Under the pieces are notes generated by a model, which saw nothing but the letters and a program-made list of their open reading frames with translations, was not told where the DNA came from and searched no databases. Position numbers and translations under genes: made by a program. A stretch of 64,000 bases of DNA, from NCBI GenBank assembly GCA_036245805.1, contig BTRK01000001.1, positions 20,219,087 to 20,283,086 of the forward strand, read 5' to 3'. The DNA is from Pristionchus mayeri (lineage: Eukaryota; Nematoda; Chromadorea; Rhabditida; Neodiplogasteridae). Numbering within the stretch: the stretch's first letter is position 1; every line of letters starts with the position of its first letter. This document shows positions 21,167 to 30,965 of this stretch, piece by piece.

Positions 21167-23447
21167 ATGCTTTTTCTTACCGTAATCGTACTTCTCTTCC
21201 TTCCATCACAATCGGAAAAGTGCGTACGATATCACGAATGGGACGAGAAGACTGGAAAGTACGAATGTAGGTTCAGATTTATCTACATCGATTATATTTG
21301 GTTAACTTCAGGGACAGGTCCAAAAGATGCGTGTGCTGCTCTAATAACCTTTTGGGATCGAACATGGTTCATGACTCTAATAAGAATTCACAATGTGCCA
21401 AATTACGTAAACACTCTTCCTGTGAGGAAAGTCGCACGTCAGATTGTAAGCCATCAACGGTGTATAAATATTGATTTAAGTTTGGGAAGGCGGACTCACG
21501 AGAGCTCTTTGTTTCTGTGATCCAACCGAGGCCAATGTGAATGGACACGTCCCCTCTCCTCCACGTCAGCATTTAATATTATTATACATTTTCGGTAACA
21601 ATAGTTTTTTTGCGCATTCTGTCACAAACACCTATTCTTATTGAAAATCGCATTAACTATGCATTTCAGCTAATCGAAAATGTATCGAACACCATGCATT
21701 CAATGAAACAACACAACAGTGTGAATGTAAGTGAAATGTATCACGCCTCTCACCAGAGAATCGAGCTAGAATCGACAATCTAGGGAATGGAAGGGAAATC
21801 GTGAAATGAGTTCTATCTGGATTTGGGTATCCTGAGTCATGTCTAACACTCCGCCAAAGTCTCAATGTGCATACTTCATTTTGGAGCTGCCTACGCCGGG
21901 CATCATGTTGACAGTTCTCACTTTGATAGCGCATATCTCGATTACATTGACAGATAAAGTAAAATTGACCTCTGAGTGACCCCCACTCATTTTTTGAGGT
22001 CTATCGATCTATGTCGTTCATTTTGTCTGAATGTCGATTTTAACAGTGATACATTGCAAGTCAATTTTCTCAAAAATGTAGGTAAAGATGCAGCTCAAAC
22101 TTTAGCCATGGATGCAGCTTAGCGAGGGCTATCGAATGAGTGGCTTGCGCCAAAAATACGGGTTCCTTAGTGCGACTAATGGTCTCTAAACTTTGAGGAA
22201 TCATTTGAAGATATTTCACCACAATGAACAATGTGCACAGACCGCTCTCATTGCTCGCACAGCCAAAAATGATTAGACTTTCTTCGACTTCCCTGTTGAA
22301 GATGATCTTCAAATGATTCCTCAAAGTTTAGAGACCATTTGTCGCACTAAGGAACCCGTATTTTTGGCGCAAGCCACTCATTCGATAGCCCTCGCTAAGC
22401 TGCATCCATGGCTAAAATTTGAGCTGCATCTTTACCTACATTTTTGAGAAAATTGACTTGCAATGTATCACTGTTAAAATCGAAATTCAGACTAAATGAA
22501 CGACATAGATCGATAGACCTCAAAAAATGAGTGGGGGTCACTCAGAGGTCAATTTTACTTTATCTGTCAATGTAATCGAGATATGCGCTATCAAAGTAAG
22601 AACTGTCGACATGATGCCCGGCGTAGGCAGCTCCAAAATGAAGTATGCACATTGAGACTTTGGCGGAGTGTTAGGTATGCCTCAGGACGTCCAAATCCTG
22701 ATATAACTCATTTCACGATTTCCCTTCCATTCCCTGGCTCAGCTCGATTTTCCCATGAGAGGCGTGGTATACTTCGAATTTAAGGAGTAATTTCAGGGAC
22801 AAAGGATCCTAAATACTGCGCTGAGATAAGCACGAGCGACAATCGCAAAATGATGCTTGAGATTCCAAGTAACTTATTTCGGCCTGTTATGATAATGGGA
22901 ACGTGCAAGGAATAATTCTCTCATTTCCGAGACCTCTCATCTAATATGTCTAGGAGTATGTGTGAAATGTTCCTGCACCATTTTAGGGTGGCCAGAGAAC
23001 AGGAAATACGACGTTGACCACGTTAACACGCAGAACCATTTGCATTTTCATCTTAAGGTAGTGCCATATCTATTGTATTCATGATGCAAAGCATTTTCTC
23101 GTTTCTATGTTCCACTATCAGGTAACAGGCATCGTTGTTCGCCAGCATTGCTTCGCAACACTCTACTGGAGATGGTTCCACGAAGTAAATCTTTTTGTTC
23201 GAAAATAATAGATAGTATTTAGGGGAGGGAAAACACGAACTCATTGTGAATTCATAGCCTTTCTCTTTTTTTTAGTGTGCTGTCACAATATTGTTGAGAT
23301 CTTAACGAATGAAGAGAAGTTGAAAATTTGCAGCACAAATCTTTGCCCACGACTGGGTATGGAGAGTACATAGTTCCTTCGCAAGATAATGGACTATCGG
23401 GACCTGGAGCAGGAACAGCACGATTTGTATGCGAATGCATTCGTTGA
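21167..23447 (+). CDS. C3: short-type CEW-module protein with internal deletion in module 1
   Basis: Leader 'MLFLTVIVLLFLPSQS', then 'KCVRYHEWDEKTGKYEC' and 'GPKDACAALITFWDRTWFM'. The frame passes from 'WFMTLIRI' directly into 'HNVPNYVNTLPVRK'. In C1, C2, C4, C5 and C6 about 80-90 residues lie between these points, including the 'RRGCMFTGYA' exon and two introns. The rest is intact: 'CFCDPTEANVNGHVPSPPR' near 21500-21570; 'KCIEHHAFNETTQQCEW' near 21675-21725; then an intron enlarged by a foldback element (21738-22773); 'TKDPKYCAEISTSDNRK'; 'WPENRKYDVDHVN'; 'VRQHCFATLYWRWFH' near 23120-23185; and 'HKSLPTTGYGEY ... TARFVCECIR' to the TGA at 23445-23447. Leader and C-terminus are intact, so it may still be expressed, but module 1 lacks one cysteine-bearing exon. 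Confidence 0.72.
21738..22773. mobile_element. Foldback transposable element in a C3 intron
   Basis: Two arms of about 480 bp, 21738-22219 and 22298-22773, are reverse complements around a loop of about 80 bp (matching coordinates sum to about 44517). The outer ends read 'GTATCACGCCTCTCA' and its complement. The element lies entirely between the 'NETTQQCEW' exon and the 'TKDPKYC' exon. No transposase frame was recognised; the open frames in the arms are mirror images of each other. Confidence 0.8.
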
Positions 23448-24386
23448 TCGTGCCACCACGGGAATAAATTTATTTTTTCGAGACCTCAAGCGCACTTCCA
23501 TTAATTTCCTCTTTCCATTCCCACATCTGATGATGACTATCTTAGTGGTGTTCGGTTATGAACGCTAAAGATTCGCAAGTAGCAACCACGAAGCTAGCCT
23601 CGATGTCTGATTATGCACGATGAAAAAACCGATTTATGAGTGCCTGAGCACAGAATGCAGAATATGAATTGATGACCTTTTTCGAAATCTCCATTCGGAA
23701 CTGAGTAATGGATGTTTATATGCATTCAAAGTTCGCCCTGAAGCAAAGGCAATGAGTGAGAGAGCTCAATTAAAGGAGGAGTAAACTAAAAATTCATTTT
23801 ATGAAGCTATCATATGTATTGCCTAGAGCTCCACAACGATAAGAAGCTCCGAAATTTTCACATTTATATCTCCATTAAGAACAGAGTTATAGCTAATTAG
23901 CGGGGAGCCAGATCAGGGAAAGCTCAGGGAAGGGGGCGAGATAGCACGCGTCTTGAAGAGAGTGCGTCCCTAGGTGAAACATATTCCAACCGGGCGCGCG
24001 TTTGCATTTACTCCACCTTTAAATGAGAGAGCCTCCTCTCATTCTTTACGCTTCGACTCAAGCCGTTTTACTGTCAGTCCTCCTTTGAGCTCCACTAATC
24101 GCTGCCTTTCTCTCTTGCTTTCTCATTTCTACATCTCTACCGAAGGTCTTCTTTGTCATCTATTGTGAGCTTGTGGCTTCATCCACCCGGTCAATTATTC
24201 ACCAGTCCAGTGAATTATATACTCCTGTTTCCATTCGCATTACTTTCGTTACTGAATCGGGTTTTCAATGTCACACCAATTATGAATCTCTTCATGTTTT
24301 AACCTCTCTTGATTAAAGGTAGCAAATTAATTTCGATTTAACTTCTCAACTCGAAACAAAACAATTTATTCCCCTATGAAAACCGA
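23448..24386. other. Intergenic region between convergent C3 and C4
   Basis: Apart from the TTAA element at 23770-24022, I see no coding or structural feature. The 24030-24170 stretch is pyrimidine-rich. Confidence 0.5.
23770..24022. mobile_element. TTAA-flanked MITE (family 1)
   Basis: The ends are 'TTAAAGGAGGAGTAAA' and the complement of 'TTAAAGGTGGAGTAAA', 253 bp apart including TTAA at each end. The internal sequence 'acgataagaagctccgaaattttcac' resembles that of the elements at 38776-39021 and 24997-25368. A TTAA target is typical of piggyBac-type transposition. There is no coding capacity. Confidence 0.75.
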
Positions 24387-26426
24387 TCAGTGTATACATT
24401 CACAGACGAATCTCGCAGTGCCAACTCCATGCGTGGCCATTCCATTGTACATCGAAGGGACGACGTACTGCCCGTATCCACTCGTAGGCAAAGTCTTCCA
24501 CTGCAATTTTTTTCATATTTGACTTCGTATTGCGTTTTATTCGAAGAGGTACAGAAACGGCCACACAAATAATCTAAATAAAATGGGTAAATCTTCACTT
24601 CATGAAATTCTCTCCAGTAGAGTGTTGCGAAGCAATGTTGACGAATTATTATGCTGACCACCTTGAAATTGCTAATTCAAAGATGACCATTGGGCATGTG
24701 AATTGCCTGAGCATGAAAATGCAAATGATTCAGGGTAGTCCAGTGATTGACATCGTATTTCCTGTTCTCCGGCCACTCTGAGCGTGAAGAAAATAATTGA
24801 ATTATGATTTTAAAATTTTGACCAAGTTTTAGAAATGATAAATCTAAGCTCTAACATCTTTCTTTCATATTATTTCAGCTAAGATAAGCACCTGAACGGA
24901 GCAAATATCACCAAATAACTCACTCGGTATCTCCAGCAACTGCTTTCGGTTATCATTCGTGCTTATTTCGGCACAGTATTTCGGCTCCTTAGTCCCTTAA
25001 AGAAGGACTGTCAGCAAAGTTTAAATTTTGACGTTGTCATAACCATGACCGACCTTTGTACAACCATAAGAGATTCTGAAAATTTCAAATGCATATCTCT
25101 ATTTTGAACCGAGTTATCATTATTAGGCAGAATGCCAAGAGGGCTTGAAAGGAAGGAACGTGCGGGAATTCAAATGTCTAGAAGATTTTTCAAAAACTGG
25201 TGGGATTCGAACCTGCAACCTTCCGATTACGCGGCGGCTGCTTTACCACTGAGCGATGTGAGTGACCCTTGCCTATCCTCTTAGCTCGCGCTATGATTGT
25301 TGGATGATTGTCTAGGTCATGTTTATGACAGCGTCAAAAATGTAACTTTGCTGACACTCCTTCTTTAAAATGCATGATTGACTATCTCGCATCAATTGTT
25401 GCACTTACATTCACATTGCTGCGTGGTTTCATTGAATGCATGGTGCTCGATGCACTTTCGATTAGCTGAAATTCAAGCAATTTGTTTTGTCGAAAGTAAG
25501 CATATTTCATGAAAATACATTAACATTTGGTCGAACTAACGCGGCGGAGCTGGTTTGTGTCCATTGACAGTGGCCTCAGTTGGATCACACATGCAGACTG
25601 CCCGAGTAAGACCACCCGTCCAATCTGAATTACTTTCTCACGCTTGCCGTTTATACGTGATGACTTACCAGCTACTTTTCGGACAGGAAATCGATTGGCG
25701 TAATTGGGAACGTCGTGAATACCATACACGAGATCCTCCACTAGCTTTACCTGCAATTGAGAACTTTTTTTCACATTAGTGGTCGAATAAATACAATTTC
25801 TTGCTGTAGATCTCACTTCGGCCCATACAGATTCGAACAAAAATGTATGTCTAAATGGTTTCAATTCGAGTTATAAAAATAATTGGGATGCTATAATGCC
25901 ATCAAGTTCTTCTTACTTCTTGATACCAATTCCCTGTGATCGGATAAGCATAGCCAGTGAACATGCAACCTCGACGAACTACCACTTTGTGCGTCTGAAT
26001 AGAAACTATCATTTTCATATGAAATGCTAAGAAAAGTTTCGTATTTGCTGAAAAATGCAGCAACTTTCTATCAATACTTACAATTGGGCATAAAACTCAC
26101 ATATTCATCAATTTGATTTCTCGATGTATAGAGGCACACCTGAAACTATTTGAGAGCAGATCTCAGAGTGTTGTCACATACCTCTCTTGCCTTCTGATTC
26201 GGGAAGTACAGTAGTGGCATAAACCAAGTTCGGTTCCACAAATCAATCAGTCCCGCGCAAGCCTCGCTTGGACCGGTCCCTGAAATTGGAATGCATTGAA
26301 AAAGTTTCAATCAATAATTAGCATACATTCGCAAGTTCCCGTCGAATCGTTCCACTCATGGAACTCTACGCACTTTTCCGCAGGAATTGGGAGAATCAGT
26401 ACTGTGACTACGACAAGAAATATCAT
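24387..26426 (-). CDS. C4: short-type secreted protein with two intact CEW modules
   Basis: Start at 26426: leader 'MIFLVVVTVLILPIPA', then 'KCVEFHEWNDSTGTCEW' and 'GPSEACAGLIDLWNRTWFM' near 26280-26190. 'RRGCMFTGYAYPITG' lies near 25985-25940 and 'YGIHDVPNYANRFPVRK' near 25745-25680. 'GGLTRAVCMCDPTEATVNGH' is near 25615-25545. Module 2: 'KCIEHHAFNETTQQCEW' near 25470-25410; an intron filled by a TTAA element; 'TKEPKYCAEISTNDNRKQ' near 24995-24930; 'WPENRKYDVNHWT' near 24780; 'IRQHCFATLYWREFH' near 24650-24600; and 'WKTLPTSGYGQYVVPS ... TARFVCECIH' ending at 24387. No lectin domain. It is the most complete short-type member in this reading, with no stop or shift seen. Confidence 0.75.
24997..25368. 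mobile_element. TTAA-flanked MITE carrying a tRNA-like sequence
   Basis: Terminal inverted repeats 'TTAAAGAAGGACTGTCAGCA' (left) and the complement of 'TTAAAGAAGGAGTGTCAGCA' (right), TTAA at both edges, about 372 bp. It fills the intron between the 'NETTQQCEW' and 'TKEPKYC' exons of C4. Its left end, read on the minus strand, is the pyrimidine tract 'ccttctttaag' that directly precedes the downstream exon. Confidence 0.85.
25198..25262 (-). ncRNA. Degenerate tRNA-like sequence (Thr-CGU-like) inside a MITE
   Basis: The minus strand has a near-consensus box A ('TCGCTCAGTGG') and a perfect box B ('GGTTCGAATCC') at tRNA spacing. In the anticodon position 'CCGC-CGCGTAA-TCGG' would give CGU, but U33 is a G. 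The T-stem has two mismatches and no 7-bp acceptor stem can be formed. It is therefore a tRNA-derived fossil or a SINE-like Pol III promoter rather than a working tRNA. Confidence 0.55.
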
Positions 26427-26454
26427 CTCTAGTGAAATGAAGAAGTGGATTTCC

Positions 26455-26464
26455 TATATATATA
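26455..26464 (-). promoter_or_regulatory. TATA box of C4
   Basis: A run of alternating TA lies up to 38 bases before the ATG at 26426, in line with the spacing at the other family members. Confidence 0.5.
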
Positions 26465-27209
26465 TCAATAAACGGCTGTAAAGATGTAACAAATCTCCGA
26501 TCGTTTCGGATTGTACAAAGCCTGGTTCGTTTAACAACAATCTGCTGATCGTAAACCACGAGGAAGAGAGATCAAAGGAGCCGCCCGATCGATAAAGTTG
26601 TTTCTTCAATCTGGTGCAGGGTAGATCACTAGAGTGATCTTGTTGAAAATGGAAAAGGAATCTTATTGTAAAGTCCAAATGAGCATGAGCATTATGAAAA
26701 ATGATAACCTCAAGATCAGAAAGCCTCGTTTTAATGTTGAGTAGTTACTCTGAAAAACTCGATACTGCCATCACTCGTAGGTTCGCTAGCGATCGCACAT
26801 CGAGCGATAATCAGGATAGAGATATTGACATGTCTCTGACTCCTTCAAGTGCATACTGATAGTCTTAATTTGTAGAATCTTATTTTCGTAATGCAAGATA
26901 TTCATGATTACTGAAGACGAAAACAGTTTCTGCTTCAATGGAAGGAAACCTTTGAATTATGTTTTACGCCCAGTGTTATTCTAAATGACATTTCATTCTT
27001 ATACATTCAACGAACATCCTTCATTTTTGTTGCCTTCATTTTTTTGGTCTCCGGCACTGGGGATAGTGCAATGAGATGAGAAGAGAAAACTCAAAGATTT
27101 CCTCAATTCAGTCTTCTGTTTCCTTCAACAAGCACCGCAACACTTGTGTTGTGCGCGAACGTAGATATCCACACTTCAAAATAAACATTTTATTTCAGTT
27201 TCAAAACGA
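26465..27209. other. Intergenic region between C4 start and C5 end
   Basis: No coding exon, RNA gene or long repeat recognised. It contains a short hairpin-forming stretch at about 26627-26640 ('gatcactagagtgatc'). Confidence 0.4.
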
Positions 27210-30200
27210 TCATTGGGTGCATTCGCAAACGAATCTCGCAGTGCCACATCCATAATGAGTGAATCCATCGTAGAAAGAGGGGACTACGTGTTGACCATAT
27301 CCGATTGTAGGAACAGTCTTCCACTGCAATGTTTTCAATTACTTTCTTCTATTTTTTGACCCAGATGCATTTCTTGGTCAGTTGATTTGCAGAAGTTCAG
27401 CGTAACACTCCAAATATAAAATAAAAAAATACTTCATGGAACCATATCCAGTAGAGAGTCGCGAAGCAATGCTGGCGGACTACGATCCTGTTTACCTTGA
27501 AATATTAATAAAAATATATCAAAATATGCCGTCATGAAAATAAAAAAAAACTAGCCTTCTCATGGAAATGCAAGTGATTCTGATGATTCCAATGATCAGC
27601 ATCGTATCTCCTGTTAGTAGGCCAATCTGAAATTTGAATTGTGTCCATAAACATTTTATGAGAAACTAAAGCTCTAAAATGTCTCACTCGGCATTTCCAG
27701 CAGCATTTTTCTATTATCTGCAGTGCTTATCTCAGCACAATATTTAAGATCTTTCGTCCCTGAAAGTGAATTCTAATTAGGTTATTTCTAATAATTTATT
27801 CACTCACATTCACATTGTTGCGTCGTTTCATCGAATTCGTGGTGTTCGGCGCATTTTCGATCTGCTGGAATGGGAATGGAGGGGAAACAACCATAATATT
27901 ACAACAAATATCGATCTGTGAAACCTAACCGTAGTTACATTTTAAACTACATGTTCTAAGGGAATAGCTACCCAGTTGATGGGGAAAATTTTCATATTTA
28001 ACACGAGGCTTCTGGGAGATTGCATGACCACTGGGCACTAGGAGCCGAAAGTTCGAGCAATATCCACGAGATGTTTATGTCAGGGTATATTGGGGATGAG
28101 AAAACTTTTGATGTTGGTATTTTTAGTCAGAACCGGCTTTTAGGGATTTTCCGGTTTTGCGTCCCGCTCTAGTGTATTTCAGCTCCCAGGTGAGCTAGGA
28201 TGATGGCATTGGGCTCAAAATGTGCGGAAAATTATTTTAAACAACTTTTATGTTTTCGTCGTAAATGGAAAACCACATCTTCATATTGTAATTTTCGAGA
28301 AAATGTCAACGAAATCAGATAATAAATTCTACTGGCTCGGGAACCCCCTGTTACCCAATTTTTCTTTTCATATTATTAATCCTCGATGCCGATATAGTCT
28401 AGGAAAAAATACTATTGAATCTCTGCGTTATTGCTTTTTGAGTTCTGATGTCCGGAAGTCGATTAAGTGGGCTAAGTGACGATATAGGCATTACGAAATT
28501 AGCCATTATTCGACTCTATTTCTTGTGTTTTGATGAATTATCAACGTTTTGAGATGGAAAACATCCATTCATTCTGAAAAGACCGGATTTAAAATCATTT
28601 CTGAAAGGTCGATTTTTTCGACCCCGGAAAATCGAAAAATCTCAAACTTTGAAAATTACTGATTTTCGCGACAAATTCAACTTCAGTGACAAAATTAGTT
28701 ATTTCAAAGCCTATAACACCAATGGAATTGATCGGTTTGCTCATTTACAGGCATCTGAAAATGGAATGGTATGAGTTGCTGAACCATATTTATCTTACGA
28801 AAGTATCGCTTATTTCGACACGAAATGATCTATTTTATGGCAAATTCGATCAGTTTTATTAAAATATTGCATCAAAGAAGAAAAAATAAAACTTCGAAAA
28901 TTTTCGATTTTCGTGGGTCGGAAAAATCGACTTTTCAGAAATGATTTTAAATCCGGTCTTTTCAGCATAAATGGTTGTCTTCCATCTCAAAACGTTGATA
29001 ATTCATCAAAACACAAGAAATAGAGTCGAATAATGACTAATTTCGTAATGCAAATATCGCAACTTAGCTCACTTAATCGACTTCCGGGCATCAGAACTCA
29101 AAAAGCCACAACGCAGAGTTTGAATAGCATTTTTTCCTAGACTATATCGGCATCGAGGATTAAAAATATGAAAAGAAAAATTGGGTAACAGGGGGGTTCC
29201 CGAGCCAGTAGAATTTATTATCTGATTTCGTTGACATGTTCTCGAAAATTCAATATGAAGACGTGGATTTCCATTTTCGACGAAAATATAAAAGTTGTTT
29301 AAAATAATTTTCCGCACATTTTGAGACCAATGCCATCATCCTAGCTCATCTGGGAGCTGAAATACACTAGGGCCCGACGCAAAACCGGAAAATCCCTAAA
29401 AGCCGGTTCTGAGTAAAACTACCAACATCAAAAGTTGTCTCATCCCCAATATACCCTGACATAAATATCTCTTGGATTTTGCTCAAACTTTCGGCTCCTA
29501 GTGCCGCATGGGTTCGGTTTTCATGCAATCTCTCAGAAGGCGCGTGTTAAAGGGGTACTCCGGGGAATATTCGGTCGCCCATAGTGACAACCTGGATATC
29601 GTAGAGACCACTCACCCGATCAGAAATCACTTTGTACGAAGTTCCACAGACGCCTCTCAGCCTATTTACATACGCGCAAAGTTCATTGAAAGCGCAGGGT
29701 AGCGACTGGTTCGTTTATGTTTCACTCATTCTACATACGTATCGGCTCATTCTCAGCGTAAATTCGCTACAGTTTCCCATTGCTAGCGCAGAATTTTCGT
29801 GGTGGGACTCCATTGCGTTCATTCCCCGGAGCACTCCTTTAAGATAATGGAAAACTGACGTGGGGGAGTGGGGACGTGTCCATTCAGAGTCGCCTCGGAT
29901 GGGTCGCAGAAGCATTGTGCACGAGTGAGACTTCCAGTCCAATCTTCATAATGGAACAATCTTCTACTCGACTCATTCATCTCTTACCATGCACTTTCCT
30001 TTCTCCAAGAGTATTTATGTAATTCGGCACGTCGTGAAGGCCGTAACCGAGATCCTCCACTAGTTTCACCTGCCAACGATATTTTATACTCCTTGCTAGT
30101 GTATCGTAACACTCAGTTGCTCCGTTATTTATATAGGCAATGTCCCTTTCTAAAAGTTCAAAGAGGTCACGGCACTATTTAACCAGAGAAATGTCTATAA

Positions 30201-30682
30201 TTTTTTTCAATAAATCTTACTTCTTGCCATGCTGCTCCTGAAATTGGATGGGCGTATCCAGTAAACATGCAACCTCGACGAACTACCACTTTTTGCGTCT
30301 GAAATGTGCAAAAGATAAACATATTTTCCATTATATGATAAAGTTCCAATTGAACCTACGTATTCATCCATTAGATTTCCTGTAGATTTGAGGCATATCT
30401 GAATTAGTCATGAAAAGTGACTCAAACGACCTTTAAAATACCTCATGGAACTGTTGATTGGGGAAGTTCGGGAGTGGCATGAACCACGTTCTATCCCAGA
30501 AATCGATTAGTCCTACGCACGCATCTGCTGGACCTGTCCCTGAAAATAGCAGGCCAGTTATAGGTCACAAAGAATCACGCACAATCGCACTTTTCAGTTT
30601 TCTCGTTCCATTCGTGATACAGCACACACTTTTCGGCGTGGGATCGAAGAAAGAGAAAAACTGATACGGTAAGGAAGATCAT
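27210..30682 (-). CDS. C5: short-type secreted protein with two CEW modules, intron enlarged by two transposons
   Basis: Start at 30682: leader 'MIFLTVSVFLFLRSHA', then 'KCVLYHEWNEKTEKC'. 'GPADACVGLIDFWDRTWFM' follows near 30535-30470, 'RRGCMFTGYAHPISG' near 30285-30245, 'YGLHDVPNYINTLGERK' near 30050-29990 and 'LTRAQCFCDPSEATLNGHVP' near 29935-29855. The next intron holds two abutting elements (27998-29550, 29547-29842). Module 2: 'KCAEHHEFDETTQQCEW' near 27865-27810, 'KDLKYCAEISTADNRK' near 27755, 'WPTNRRYDADHWN' near 27625, 'VRQHCFATLYWIWFH' near 27480-27430, 'WKTVPTIGYGQHVVPS ... TARFVCECTQ', stop at 27210-27212. It is head to head with C6, 283 bp apart. No break was seen in the family motifs. 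Confidence 0.72.
27998..29550. mobile_element. Foldback element with TTAA ends in a C5 intron
   Basis: Long inverted arms around a centre near 28771. The outer ends read 'TTAACACGAGGCTTCTGGGA' and the complement of 'TTAACACGCGCCTTCTGAGA', with TTAA at each edge; total 1,553 bp. Mirror-image open frames occur at 28222-28479 (+) and 29069-29317 (-). They share most residues but have diverged more than the arms of the large palindrome, so this insertion looks older. No transposase was recognised. Confidence 0.8.
29547..29842. mobile_element. TTAA-flanked MITE (family 2) abutting the foldback element
   Basis: Ends 'TTAAAGGGGTACTCCGGGGA' and its near-complement 'CCGGAGCACTCCTTTAA', 296 bp. Its left TTAA is the same four bases as the right TTAA of the neighbouring foldback element. 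The interior ('acatacgcgcaaagttcattga') matches the elements at 37060-37354 and 39236-39531. Confidence 0.85.
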
Positions 30683-30709
30683 TCTTTCGAAATATGAAGA
30701 GGAACTCCA

Positions 30710-30717
30710 TTTATATA
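30710..30717 (-). promoter_or_regulatory. TATA box of C5
   Basis: Minus-strand TATATAAA, 35 bases before the ATG at 30682. Confidence 0.6.
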
Positions 30718-30929
30718 CGCGAAAGGAAGGATATTATGAAGCTGTCAAAGGCAGATAGTTTCGGGGATATCAATCCTTTCGTTTGAAGTTTGATGGATTG
30801 GATGGTGCTCGGTGTCTCTCTGATGCTTAGAATTAAGGAAGAAAGGATGTTGAAAGACAGACTCAGATCGATAGATGGATTTTCGGCACATCCCAAAGGA
30901 ACAATCAACTCTCGAATGGCTTGGTTCAC

Positions 30930-30937
30930 TAGAAAAG
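30930..30937 (+). promoter_or_regulatory. Variant TATA box of C6
   Basis: TAGAAAAG lies 36 bases before the ATG at 30966, exactly where the other five genes have TATAAAA or TATATAAA. It differs from the C2 box TATAAAAG by one base. Confidence 0.4.
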
Positions 30938-30965
30938 GGATGGAAACGTTAGCTTCGTGAATAGT

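Noticed and set aside
25198..25262. Functional tRNA-Thr
   Set aside because: U33 is replaced, the T-stem is mismatched and no acceptor stem forms, so it is reported only as a tRNA-like fossil.
28222..29317. Mirrored 85- and 82-residue frames
   Set aside because: They lie in the arms of a foldback element and share residues because of inverted duplication; no independent evidence for a protein.
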